A DNA stretch of 38,024 bases from a virus. Both the position numbers and the translations under genes were made by a program. The DNA lies in the IMG/VR virus record IMGVR_UViG_3300017751_002750, positions 1 through 38,024 of that record, one strand, 5' to 3'. Below the pieces are notes generated by a model. That model did not search any database and was not told the DNA's origin. It saw only the letters and a list, made by a program, of their open reading frames with translations. Positions 1 through 6,465 of the stretch are shown in pieces (the first letter of the stretch is position 1; each line of letters opens with the position of its first letter).

Positions 1-80
1 ACTAGGGCAGCAAGAGATACTACCGCGGACTCGTTAAATTCTGTCCCCAGTGTTTCAAAATCGTATATCATACTTTTCAT
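1..80 (-). CDS. dexA: DexA-like 3'-5' exonuclease, N-terminal fragment (runs off window)
   Basis: Only the first 26 codons are in the window; the gene continues past base 1. The start reads MKSMIYDFETLGTEF and then NESAVVSLAALV. The DFET is exonuclease motif I of the DEDD (DnaQ-like) superfamily, with metal-binding Asp and Glu, and the arrangement closely resembles the start of T4 exonuclease A (IIDFETMG...AAVIDLAV). DEDD enzymes remove nucleotides from DNA 3' ends. Its ATG overlaps the stop of the upstream sugar epimerase gene (ATGA), so the two are translationally coupled. ATG at 69-71 is an alternative start. The assignment rests on a short N-terminus only. Confidence 0.7.
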   Translation of the reverse strand, partial: MKSMIYDFETLGTEFNESAVVSLAAL

Positions 81-937
81 AATCTCTCCTCTATATATTC
101 TCTTAAATTAATTTTAGGTTTCCAACCAAGCGCAAGTAACATTTTGTTATGTACTACTCCACCCATTCGATTACCAGATTTCTCTGGTTTCATATCAACA
201 TCCACATCTAGCATTTCTGCAACATCTAACATAGAATACGAGGTATCGTTACCAATACCCCAACCATCACCACTACCATATTGCATAATTCTAATCAAAC
301 CATCAACAGTATCATCAACGTGCGTGAAGTTTCTTTCTTGTGTTCCTGGACTAGTAATGGGTAACGAAGTAGCTCCTTCTTTCACCATTTTAAGAAATTT
401 AGCGATTACAGTTGCATACTTGCCATCACTGATTTCACCATCACCATAAACATTATAAAAATAAACAATTGCATAAGATAGTCCACGCCATTCTGCATAT
501 GCTTGTAGTAATTCAGTATTCTGCGCTTTAGTATATGCATATGGACTCATCATCTTACCATCTTCTCCGATAGAGAATTTAGTGGATGAACCAGAGTATA
601 TAAACTTGGCGTCTGAATGTTTTGCAAAATCCAATACAGTAGGGAATGAATGATAATTATAATCCATTACCGTCTTATAATCAAAGAAGGATTGTTCTAC
701 TCTAGCATATTCTCCGAAATGGAAGATATAGTCGAATTGATTAGGTTCATGGCCAAAAATATCAAATAGATCAGCCGAATTACCCTCTAAATAATGAACA
801 CCTTCGTGATGATTTAAGTTACTACCAGTAAAGTAGTTATCTAAAGATACTACATAATAGTCTAACTCAGCAAGTTGCTTACATAGATTAGAGCCGACAA
901 AGCCAGCGCCACCTATAACCAAAACTTTATTTTGCAT
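77..937 (-). CDS. NAD-dependent nucleotide-sugar epimerase/dehydratase
   Basis: A 286-aa extended short-chain dehydrogenase/reductase. The Rossmann dinucleotide motif GGAGFVG is at residues 9-15. The catalytic YxxxK is in SPYAYTK (Y133, K137), with an upstream Ser/Thr stretch SGSST near 115-119. FYNVYG and RNFTHVDD are typical of the UDP-glucose 4-epimerase / UDP-glucuronate epimerase / UDP-xylose synthase group. These enzymes oxidise the sugar at C4 and then epimerise, decarboxylate or dehydrate it; the exact reaction cannot be read from the sequence. It has its own strong promoter at 961-989 and the leader AAAGGTAAAAAC before the ATG. A UDP-sugar dehydrogenase gene lies about 0.4 kb away, so UDP-glucuronate is a reasonable candidate substrate (inference). 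Confidence 0.85.
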   Translation of the reverse strand: MQNKVLVIGGAGFVGSNLCKQLAELDYYVVSLDNYFTGSNLNHHEGVHYLEGNSADLFDIFGHEPNQFDYIFHFGEYARVEQSFFDYKTVMDYNYHSFPTVLDFAKHSDAKFIYSGSSTKFSIGEDGKMMSPYAYTKAQNTELLQAYAEWRGLSYAIVYFYNVYGDGEISDGKYATVIAKFLKMVKEGATSLPITSPGTQERNFTHVDDTVDGLIRIMQYGSGDGWGIGNDTSYSMLDVAEMLDVDVDMKPEKSGNRMGGVVHNKMLLALGWKPKINLREYIEERL

Positions 938-960
938 GTTTTTACCTTTTATTAGTGTAT

Positions 961-989
961 ATTATAACACATTCACGGGTATTTGTCAA
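961..989 (-). promoter_or_regulatory. sigma70-type early promoter of the epimerase/dexA unit
   Basis: On the minus strand the sequence is TTGACA (984-989), a 17-bp spacer, then TATAAT (961-966): both hexamers match the consensus perfectly. The predicted start lies about 17 nt before the epimerase ATG. The -35 is extended as GTTGACAAAT, shared with the promoters at 14596-14624 and 20402-20430. Confidence 0.9.
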
Positions 990-993
990 CCCT

Positions 994-1314
994 TTAATCA
1001 CCTTCTTTAACAAAGATTCCATCAACCATTCTACCCTTACGGTCTTTAATATCTTCATACGCAGTACTTACACATTCTGTAAGTGAGATACCATTACGTT
1101 CAGCGATGTTAATTAAGACCACAATAATGTCTCCAATATCATCTTTAATATCTCTGCCTTTACAGATATTATCTGATAATTCACCCATTTCTTGGATTAA
1201 TTTGGCTAGTTGGTCCTTATCCGTAGCACCTTCGATTAGGTTTCTATCGTAGTGCCATGTTTTAATCTTATTAATATCTTCGATTATTCTTTGTGTTTCT
1301 TTACTAATTGTCAT
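994..1314 (-). CDS. mazG: MazG-like nucleotide pyrophosphohydrolase
   Basis: A 106-aa protein of the all-alpha NTP pyrophosphohydrolase (MazG-like) superfamily. The metal-binding signature is clear: EMGELSD (ExxE) followed by KDDIGDIIVVL (DxxxD). Members hydrolyse (d)NTPs to monophosphate and pyrophosphate. Phage versions have been proposed to recycle host nucleotides or to lower ppGpp; the substrate here is unknown. The start overlaps the end of the UDP-sugar dehydrogenase gene by 11 bases, so it is the last gene of the operon beginning at the promoter at 3842-3870. The epimerase promoter follows immediately after its stop codon. Confidence 0.85.
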   Translation of the reverse strand: MTISKETQRIIEDINKIKTWHYDRNLIEGATDKDQLAKLIQEMGELSDNICKGRDIKDDIGDIIVVLINIAERNGISLTECVSTAYEDIKDRKGRMVDGIFVKEGD

Positions 1315-2488
1315 TAAATATATCCCTCGTGTATGTTTTTTCTATTACGTCTTTTAGACTATCATCAATCCTATTGGTTACAATAAGATCGGCTAATTTC
1401 TTAAATTTTTCGTGGTCTGTTTCTACAACACAACCCATAAAGTCTTTACTCTCCAGAGTTGGTTCATATATTACTACCTTAATCTTGTTATTAATTAGTT
1501 GCTGAATAACACCTTGTATTGCAGAACTTCTAAAATTATCCGATCCGGACTTCATAACCAATCGGTGAATACCCACTACGGATACGCCATCACACTGTAG
1601 TATCCTATTAGTTATCCAATCTTTTCTGTTTTCATTCGCATATACGATACTTTGGATAATTTTATTAGGTATTCTTTGTTTACGGAAGTTAGCCAATAGC
1701 TGTCGGGTATCTTTGGGGAAACAGTAACCACCATAACCAAAAGAAGGATTACAATATCCCTTACCAATTCTGTGGTCAGATGTTACCCCTAAGATAATTT
1801 CTTCTGAATTCATATTCATAGATTCTGCATACATATCAAGCTCATTAAAGAATGAAACTCTCATGGCGAGATATGTATTTGCGAATAATTTAATTGATTC
1901 CGCTTCTGACTTACCAGTATAATAAACAGGTGCTTCTGGATATTCTGGTATAATAGCTTCTTTTATAAGTTTTGCGAACTCTTTTGCAACCGAACCTTTA
2001 CTACCAATAACAATTCTTTCAGGTCTTAAACAGTCACGTAATGCACTACCTTCTCTCAAAAATTCTGGAGAAAACATAATATCTAACTTACCAAACTTTG
2101 TTTGCATACTGCGTATGAAACCGACCGGTATTGTTGATTTAATTACTATGTGAGCTTCTGTGTTATAATCTAAACAATCTCTGATACAAGATTTAATACT
2201 ATCAGTATTAAAGTAATTTTTAGTTTCATCATAATCTGTAGGTGTTGCAATTATTACCCATTCTGCATTTTCATAAGCAGTTTTACTATCTGTAGTAGCG
2301 GTGAGAGAAAGTGTTTCGTTATCCAAATATTCTTGTATAGCTGTATCTTCAACAGTAGACTGTTTATTGTTAACCATATCAACTCTGTTTTTATCAATGT
2401 CTAATATAGTTACGTTATTATATTTAGCCAACATTGTAGCATTAGCCATACCAACATAACCTGATCCAACTACTGTTATATTTCTCAC
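1304..2488 (-). CDS. ugd: UDP-glucose/GDP-mannose dehydrogenase family protein
   Basis: About 394 aa, close to the family's usual size. The N-terminal NAD-binding site is VVGSGYVGMA. SPEFLREGSA and KLFANTYLAMR match the substrate-binding blocks. The catalytic cysteine is in GYGGYCFPKDT, near residue 256. The enzyme oxidises the C6 hydroxyl of a nucleotide hexose in two NAD-dependent steps, most often UDP-glucose to UDP-glucuronate. The open frame begins with GTG at 2492-2494, but a Shine-Dalgarno AAGG lies 7 nt before a second GTG at 2486-2488 (MRNITVVGSG), which I prefer. It overlaps both the upstream membrane-protein gene and mazG. It probably supplies an activated sugar to a glycosyltransferase of the phage; which one is inference. 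Confidence 0.9.
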   Translation of the reverse strand: MRNITVVGSGYVGMANATMLAKYNNVTILDIDKNRVDMVNNKQSTVEDTAIQEYLDNETLSLTATTDSKTAYENAEWVIIATPTDYDETKNYFNTDSIKSCIRDCLDYNTEAHIVIKSTIPVGFIRSMQTKFGKLDIMFSPEFLREGSALRDCLRPERIVIGSKGSVAKEFAKLIKEAIIPEYPEAPVYYTGKSEAESIKLFANTYLAMRVSFFNELDMYAESMNMNSEEIILGVTSDHRIGKGYCNPSFGYGGYCFPKDTRQLLANFRKQRIPNKIIQSIVYANENRKDWITNRILQCDGVSVVGIHRLVMKSGSDNFRSSAIQGVIQQLINNKIKVVIYEPTLESKDFMGCVVETDHEKFKKLADLIVTNRIDDSLKDVIEKTYTRDIFNDN

Positions 2489-2649
2489 ATCCACCCCTTA
2501 ATAATATTGGCCATAATTAAAATTGCACAAAGTAAATTAACACCCAAGATAACTGTTCGTATAACTGTTATTTGATTCTCCACAGGAGCTGTATCTTCAT
2601 CATTAAATGAACCCAGTGCATATTTCCAAATTGTCCAAAATCTTTTCAT
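2485..2649 (-). CDS. small single-pass membrane protein
   Basis: A 54-aa ORF starting MKRFWTIWKYALGSFNDEDT. An amphipathic, aromatic N-terminus is followed by a charged turn and one strong hydrophobic segment (TVILGVNLLCAILIMANII, residues 32-50) ending in KGWM. Its ATG shares one base with the stop of the 88-aa gene (TGATG) and its stop overlaps the start of the dehydrogenase gene. Such tight packing supports a real gene. I recall similar short membrane proteins in marine T4-like phages, but the function is unknown. Confidence 0.75.
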   Translation of the reverse strand: MKRFWTIWKYALGSFNDEDTAPVENQITVIRTVILGVNLLCAILIMANIIKGWM

Positions 2650-2915
2650 CACTTCCTCAAAAACTCATCAATCAGCTCATCTTCAGTCATTTCTTTGCCA
2701 AATATGTGTATCAACTCACCATTCTGGTATCTTTTAATAATACCATTTGCGAATTCCATATCAGTTACACATTTATCATTAGCAGTATCTTCGGGTCTAT
2801 CGTCATAATACATAGATCCTAATGAGTGGGTATGTACTGCAGTAGGCGTCGATGCCCATTTAACTGCTTTCTCTCTTATTCTCTGTCTTTCGACTTCTTC
2901 ATCATATTGTGTCAT
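2649..2915 (-). CDS. conserved hypothetical protein, 88 aa
   Basis: An 88-aa charged soluble protein, start MTQYDEEVERQRIREKAV. The middle contains GSMYYDDRPEDTAND and the C-terminal half is acidic, ending EDELIDEFLRK. There is no membrane segment and I recognise no domain. Its ATG overlaps the stop of the primase-polymerase-like gene (ATGA) and its stop overlaps the next start, so it is translationally coupled in the 3832-to-994 operon. The acidic-hydrophobic C-terminus is faintly like clamp-binding tails but is not at the very end. Confidence 0.6.
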   Translation of the reverse strand: MTQYDEEVERQRIREKAVKWASTPTAVHTHSLGSMYYDDRPEDTANDKCVTDMEFANGIIKRYQNGELIHIFGKEMTEDELIDEFLRK

Positions 2916-3832
2916 AGTTGATTCCTCATTACATATTCTAAGGCTCTATCAGCCTCTTTATCAAGTGGTCGTTTATCGTACCAGTTACCTGTATCCATAT
3001 CCAGTTCTCTACACATCCAGGCTATTTCTTTAGCTGTTATAGGGTATTTAGCCTTTATAGCATTACCAGCCAGAGCCACCATAATTTGATACATCTTATA
3101 GTACCAACCGGATCCACTTATAACTTTATAATCTAGTTCTAACTGTCTTGGAAAGAATGGACAATCTTTATATGAAGTCCATTTAACATCCGTATTAGTA
3201 AGAGAATTCTTTGTATGATTGACTAATGCTTCTTGCATAGATTTAGGTAATTTATCAAAGAATGTATTACCACCTTTCTCAATGTATTCATGAGCACTCA
3301 TTAGTGTCTCTGGGTCTATATGTTCACCCTCATTGGTAAAGATAAAATTATTCGCATTAGCATATTTGCCAGGAATATAGTACATTCTTGATAAATCTTT
3401 AGTTTGGATATCACCCATTTCACCAAGTTCTGTATTAAGAGCGAACCAGAAATGTTTTATTTCTTCTCTATCAACATCTCGCGATAGAGGGAATACCAAT
3501 CTGAATTTAGGACTTTCTTCTGTAGATGATGCGGTAGAATAGCAAACAAAGTAGTATTTACCACATTTGTTCTGTAAAAATTCTTTTAAATCTCCAGTAA
3601 AATCATCTACATCTACTGCACACCAGCCACCCCATTTAGTAACATTGTCATTCTTTCTTGTAGTACCTTCGAGGTAAGACGCTGGAGACATGAGATACGC
3701 AGATTTCTTATCTTTTCTGGGAATACCTGCGAGTTTATATAGTACTTTCTCAAATTCTTTGAATGAATCGAAGTCAATCTTGTTGACTGTCTCAGTCTTA
3801 TATAGTGATTGGAATAGCGTACCTGATATCAT
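2912..3832 (-). CDS. primase-polymerase (AEP superfamily)-like protein
   Basis: About 306 aa when started at ATG 3830-3832. The open frame extends to a TTG at 3853, but that lies inside the promoter (-10 at 3842-3847), so the internal ATG is preferred; it has almost no leader and no Shine-Dalgarno. WCAVDVDDF near residues 70-78 looks like the catalytic DxD of archaeo-eukaryotic primases. YSTASSTEESPKFRLVFPLS (residues 98-117) matches the 'YST.S..PRfRvvfPL.r' block of plasmid and phage prim-pols. The C-terminal third (TAKEIAWMCRELDMDTGNW) resembles a PriCT-like helical domain. A priming role is family knowledge; T4-type primase gp61 is not in this window. Assignment is by motif only. Confidence 0.6.
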   Translation of the reverse strand: MISGTLFQSLYKTETVNKIDFDSFKEFEKVLYKLAGIPRKDKKSAYLMSPASYLEGTTRKNDNVTKWGGWCAVDVDDFTGDLKEFLQNKCGKYYFVCYSTASSTEESPKFRLVFPLSRDVDREEIKHFWFALNTELGEMGDIQTKDLSRMYYIPGKYANANNFIFTNEGEHIDPETLMSAHEYIEKGGNTFFDKLPKSMQEALVNHTKNSLTNTDVKWTSYKDCPFFPRQLELDYKVISGSGWYYKMYQIMVALAGNAIKAKYPITAKEIAWMCRELDMDTGNWYDKRPLDKEADRALEYVMRNQL

Positions 3833-3841
3833 AATAAGTAT

Positions 3842-3870
3842 ATTATAACACAATTAAGTGTCAATGTAAA
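3842..3870 (-). promoter_or_regulatory. sigma70-type early promoter, 3832-to-994 operon
   Basis: TTTACA (3865-3870), 17-bp spacer, TATAAT (3842-3847) on the minus strand, with the recurring context CCCTTTACATTG and GTGTTATAATATAC. The predicted transcription start is only a few bases before the ATG at 3832, implying a nearly leaderless mRNA. Confidence 0.85.
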
Positions 3871-3877
3871 GGGATTT

Positions 3878-4825
3878 TTAAAAAAATTCGTCTAGTGATG
3901 ATGGTTTATTTCTCTTATATCCTACTGCATCCATTTCTCTAGCCAGTAGACTTCCGTCTGGTATATTGTTCCAAGAGTCAGAGTCAATTTGATCTGCATT
4001 CTGGAAAGCACTCTCAAAGAAGTGGGCAACAATATATGAGTTCTCCATAATATCATCTATGGAAGGTAATGTATGACCAAATATAGCAGTGTTTCCATCT
4101 AACCTAGACGGACTTTCTAAACTATAACATTTACCGACACCTAACCAAGCAGGTAGAGGGCTCATATAGAGTGGTTCAAATACTTTGGCTGTTGTGTCTC
4201 TATTAGCGATTGCCTTTACAGTCCATAGAATGGAATTCCATTCATCTGTGCCACCCTTAGGTTCTACTTGAAATTTAGCAATTATATCATCTGATAATTT
4301 GGACATTTCTTGTTGTGTAGTTTGCCCGATCTTAATAGGAAATGCAGTGAGTGCCTTTCCGTCCCAGGAGCCATCATGGACTGTCATTGGTGGTTTCTTT
4401 GGTCCCCATTTAGGAGCCATGCTGCTAGTTTTCTTAGCAGGCATTGTACTAAACCAAGAGTCATATTCTGGAAATGGTCGCAGACAAACAGAGTCCATAT
4501 CAAGTACAATTCCTAGTACTTCACTTGCCCTCTTAACTCTGACTGCATCTGCCACAAAAGCGATCGAGTGTCCCCATGATAACCCATTAAATACGGCTTC
4601 ATGAGAGATAATCGAACTAGCGTCTTTTATAGTAATACCATTATAATTAAAATTAGAGACTTTCTGATGTGTCCATACTTCTACATCATTACCAAGTTTT
4701 TCATGGGATTTAAATACTAAATCGTGTAATGGAGAAAATTCTAGTTCGCTTTCTCTCCATTCATCTACTGTTTTGTAACCTGATTTTTCTGGTATGTTTG
4801 ACCAGTAAAGTATAATCTTAGCCAT
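3878..4825 (-). CDS. DXD glycosyltransferase (GT32-like) with C-terminal clamp-binding-like tail
   Basis: A 315-aa protein. The N-terminus MAKIILYWSNIPEKSG is followed by a GT-A-type core: SIAFVADAVRVKRASEVLG and then IVLDMDSVCLRPFP, where DMD (residues 109-111) is the metal/nucleotide-sugar DXD. The spacing resembles GT32/OCH1-type transferases (S/A-D..R......G.YLDxD). The last residues, KPSSLDEFF, almost duplicate the C-terminus of the phage DNA polymerase (SSLEDFFG). In T4 such acidic-hydrophobic tails bind sliding clamp gp45, and T4 alpha-glucosyltransferase is known to act with gp45. With the TET-associated-type transferase upstream in the same operon, glycosylation of phage DNA is the leading hypothesis. 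A cell-envelope or protein target cannot be excluded. Confidence 0.7.
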   Translation of the reverse strand: MAKIILYWSNIPEKSGYKTVDEWRESELEFSPLHDLVFKSHEKLGNDVEVWTHQKVSNFNYNGITIKDASSIISHEAVFNGLSWGHSIAFVADAVRVKRASEVLGIVLDMDSVCLRPFPEYDSWFSTMPAKKTSSMAPKWGPKKPPMTVHDGSWDGKALTAFPIKIGQTTQQEMSKLSDDIIAKFQVEPKGGTDEWNSILWTVKAIANRDTTAKVFEPLYMSPLPAWLGVGKCYSLESPSRLDGNTAIFGHTLPSIDDIMENSYIVAHFFESAFQNADQIDSDSWNNIPDGSLLAREMDAVGYKRNKPSSLDEFF

Positions 4826-4826
4826 A

Positions 4827-5156
4827 TTAATCTAATACTTCATCTATTTCCATTGTGTCCATTTGATGTTCACCTACAAATCTTTCAAGGCTATGAGCTT
4901 TCTTATCCAAAACTGGATACCAAATACTCTTGGTTCTATGTGTCATGTTTCTCTGACCAATAAGTTCGGCAAATTCTCTGTAGTCCTCTTCATTTCTGAA
5001 ACGAATCTTGATCATCTTATGTGCTTCAGCCTGTGGTTGGTTGAAATCTGGCATATCATCCCAGTCATAAGGTGTTGTTTCTTCTTCACTACCATCTAAC
5101 ACAAATAAACTTTGTGGTTCATAGTTGATAGCTTTATTTAAATCTTTATTCGACAT
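4827..5156 (-). CDS. conserved small phage protein in the glycosyltransferase operon
   Basis: A 109-aa soluble acidic protein. The first 45 residues are low-complexity and acidic (SEEETTPYDWDDMPDF). The C-terminal 65 form a compact domain, IKIRFRNEEDYREFAELIG followed by RTKSIWYPVLD. I recall this 'f.teed..eFa.liGq....ktkSiWyP' block from other phage proteins, sometimes beside ParB-like or DNA-modification genes, but I cannot name its function. The start overlaps the end of the TET-associated-type glycosyltransferase gene by 11 bases, and only one base separates its stop from the next start. Confidence 0.7.
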   Translation of the reverse strand: MSNKDLNKAINYEPQSLFVLDGSEEETTPYDWDDMPDFNQPQAEAHKMIKIRFRNEEDYREFAELIGQRNMTHRTKSIWYPVLDKKAHSLERFVGEHQMDTMEIDEVLD

Positions 5157-6114
5157 TTAATTCCTCCTGCTCGTCCAATGTATTAGCTGATTTTAATTTT
5201 ACTAAATGCATTCCATAGTTATTAGTACCTTTAGGAATATTTAGCCCTGGTTTTTTAGTGGGTTTAGTATTTTGAAAAACCGTATAATCAATATGATGAT
5301 GCCAACGGCCCCACTTTTGTGTAATCTTTACTTCGTCTGGATGTTGAGCATGTAAAGATTCTGCAAACTCTCGTCTATGGTCAAAGTCGTCACCACCCAC
5401 TCGGTCATGTTTAGTACCTGCTTGGTCTATACCATAAACCTCTTTAGTGTTACCACCTTTCATTGTTAATGTTGCGACTTTACCACATAACATTGCATTA
5501 AACAAGTATGTATGGTAACCGCCTTTCATGACTCTCAATGACAGATCTGTATCCTCATTGAACTTACCACGCCAGTAGAGTTCTCCACTTTCATATACAT
5601 CATTAGATAAAAGAATACATGAGTAAACTCTGGTATTGTGATAGTAAGGTGGTCGTTTGGTAAAGGCAGGACAGAAGAAAGCATAGTTCATACCAGACAT
5701 TTTAACATCAGTATACCTATCAGTAAAGTCTTCGCATACTCTGAAACATGCTGGTGTGGTCATTTTGGTCTTTCTATTATTATGTAACCTATAGAAGTTG
5801 TGGATATTATCATCCATAATCCAATGACGTTTGTGGCCTTCGTTAATAGAATGTTCCCACACCCAGTTACGAACTGGAATAGAACCACCCATCAAACCAG
5901 TAACATCACATTTTCTAGCCCATCGTGGGTTTTCTCTGAATCCTTCAGGTAGTACCAATAGTCTGTTAGGGTTAATTACTGCAGCGTAATCATCATATTC
6001 TGATTCTTCAATAACAACCCGATACATTGCTCCCATTTCGTCCAGTGACTTAACTGTCAGTCTTGAATCTGCACGACCTTTAGAAATTATGTAAATAGGA
6101 TATCTTGATTGCAT
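5146..6114 (-). CDS. TET-associated-type glycosyltransferase (TAGT-like)
   Basis: A 322-aa GT-A-fold glycosyltransferase. The start YPIYIISKGRADSRLTVKSL has the SKGR block that binds the nucleotide sugar in this family. VLPEGFRENPRWARK and VRNWVWEHS lead to HWIMDDNIHNFYRL, where the DD near residues 101-102 is the metal-binding DxD equivalent. A later WRGKFNEDTDLSLRVMKGG matches the second conserved acidic block. From memory this is the family encoded next to TET/JBP dioxygenases in phages, where members add sugars to hydroxymethyl-pyrimidine bases. No TET gene lies in this window. It is the second gene of an operon starting at the promoter at 6433-6461. DNA as acceptor is inferred from family and context. 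Confidence 0.75.
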   Translation of the reverse strand: MQSRYPIYIISKGRADSRLTVKSLDEMGAMYRVVIEESEYDDYAAVINPNRLLVLPEGFRENPRWARKCDVTGLMGGSIPVRNWVWEHSINEGHKRHWIMDDNIHNFYRLHNNRKTKMTTPACFRVCEDFTDRYTDVKMSGMNYAFFCPAFTKRPPYYHNTRVYSCILLSNDVYESGELYWRGKFNEDTDLSLRVMKGGYHTYLFNAMLCGKVATLTMKGGNTKEVYGIDQAGTKHDRVGGDDFDHRREFAESLHAQHPDEVKITQKWGRWHHHIDYTVFQNTKPTKKPGLNIPKGTNNYGMHLVKLKSANTLDEQEELNVE

Positions 6115-6115
6115 C

Positions 6116-6409
6116 TTAAGCCCCTGTAATAATACCTTGTTTCTGTGGCACTACAATACCTGAATTCATAGAGTTAATCTGTTGTACCAATTCTGCTTGT
6201 GGTTCTACAATAAACATTACAAACCTATTGGGAATAGTAACACCCTTGGCCGCTTCTGTATAAGCCATAAATGGCATGAATCCGATTTTACCTTCACCCG
6301 CTGGGATAAGGCTATAACCATCAGTAATTGTAGTATGGCCTTGTTCACCTTCTACTTGTTCAATGTTACCGATAATTTCTTCACCGGATGATAATCTAAC
6401 TAATTGCAT
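6116..6409 (-). CDS. Sm-like (Hfq/LSm-fold) small protein A
   Basis: A 97-aa protein. The N-terminus VRLSSGEEIIGNIE looks like the first strands of an Sm/SH3-type beta barrel. It continues with GFMPFMAYTEAAKG and a C-terminal helix VEPQAELVQQINSM. The 132-aa protein at 20467-20865 has the same layout (FKLINGDNIIALVS, then FSPWFPFSEQ, then a helix), so the two look paralogous. It is the first gene after the promoter at 6433-6461, has a strong Shine-Dalgarno (AGGAG 7 nt upstream), and is followed one base after its stop by the glycosyltransferase gene. RNA or nucleic-acid binding is possible but unproven. Confidence 0.65.
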   Translation of the reverse strand: MQLVRLSSGEEIIGNIEQVEGEQGHTTITDGYSLIPAGEGKIGFMPFMAYTEAAKGVTIPNRFVMFIVEPQAELVQQINSMNSGIVVPQKQGIITGA

Positions 6410-6432
6410 TTTTTTCTCCTGTTAATGTGTAT

Positions 6433-6461
6433 ATTATATCATATTTAGTCATCAAAGTAAA
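6433..6461 (-). promoter_or_regulatory. sigma70-type early promoter of the glycosyltransferase operon
   Basis: TTTACT (6456-6461), 17-bp spacer, TATAAT (6433-6438) on the minus strand, followed by leader ACAGGAGAAAAAA before the ATG at 6409. The same ACAGGAGAAAA leader is found before gp45. Confidence 0.88.
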
Positions 6462-6465
6462 GGGT

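Noticed and set aside
2649-2915. The 88-aa protein as the late co-activator gp33, because of the ending EDELIDEFLRK.
   Set aside because: The hydrophobic-acidic motif is not at the very C-terminus and no other gp33 feature was recognised.
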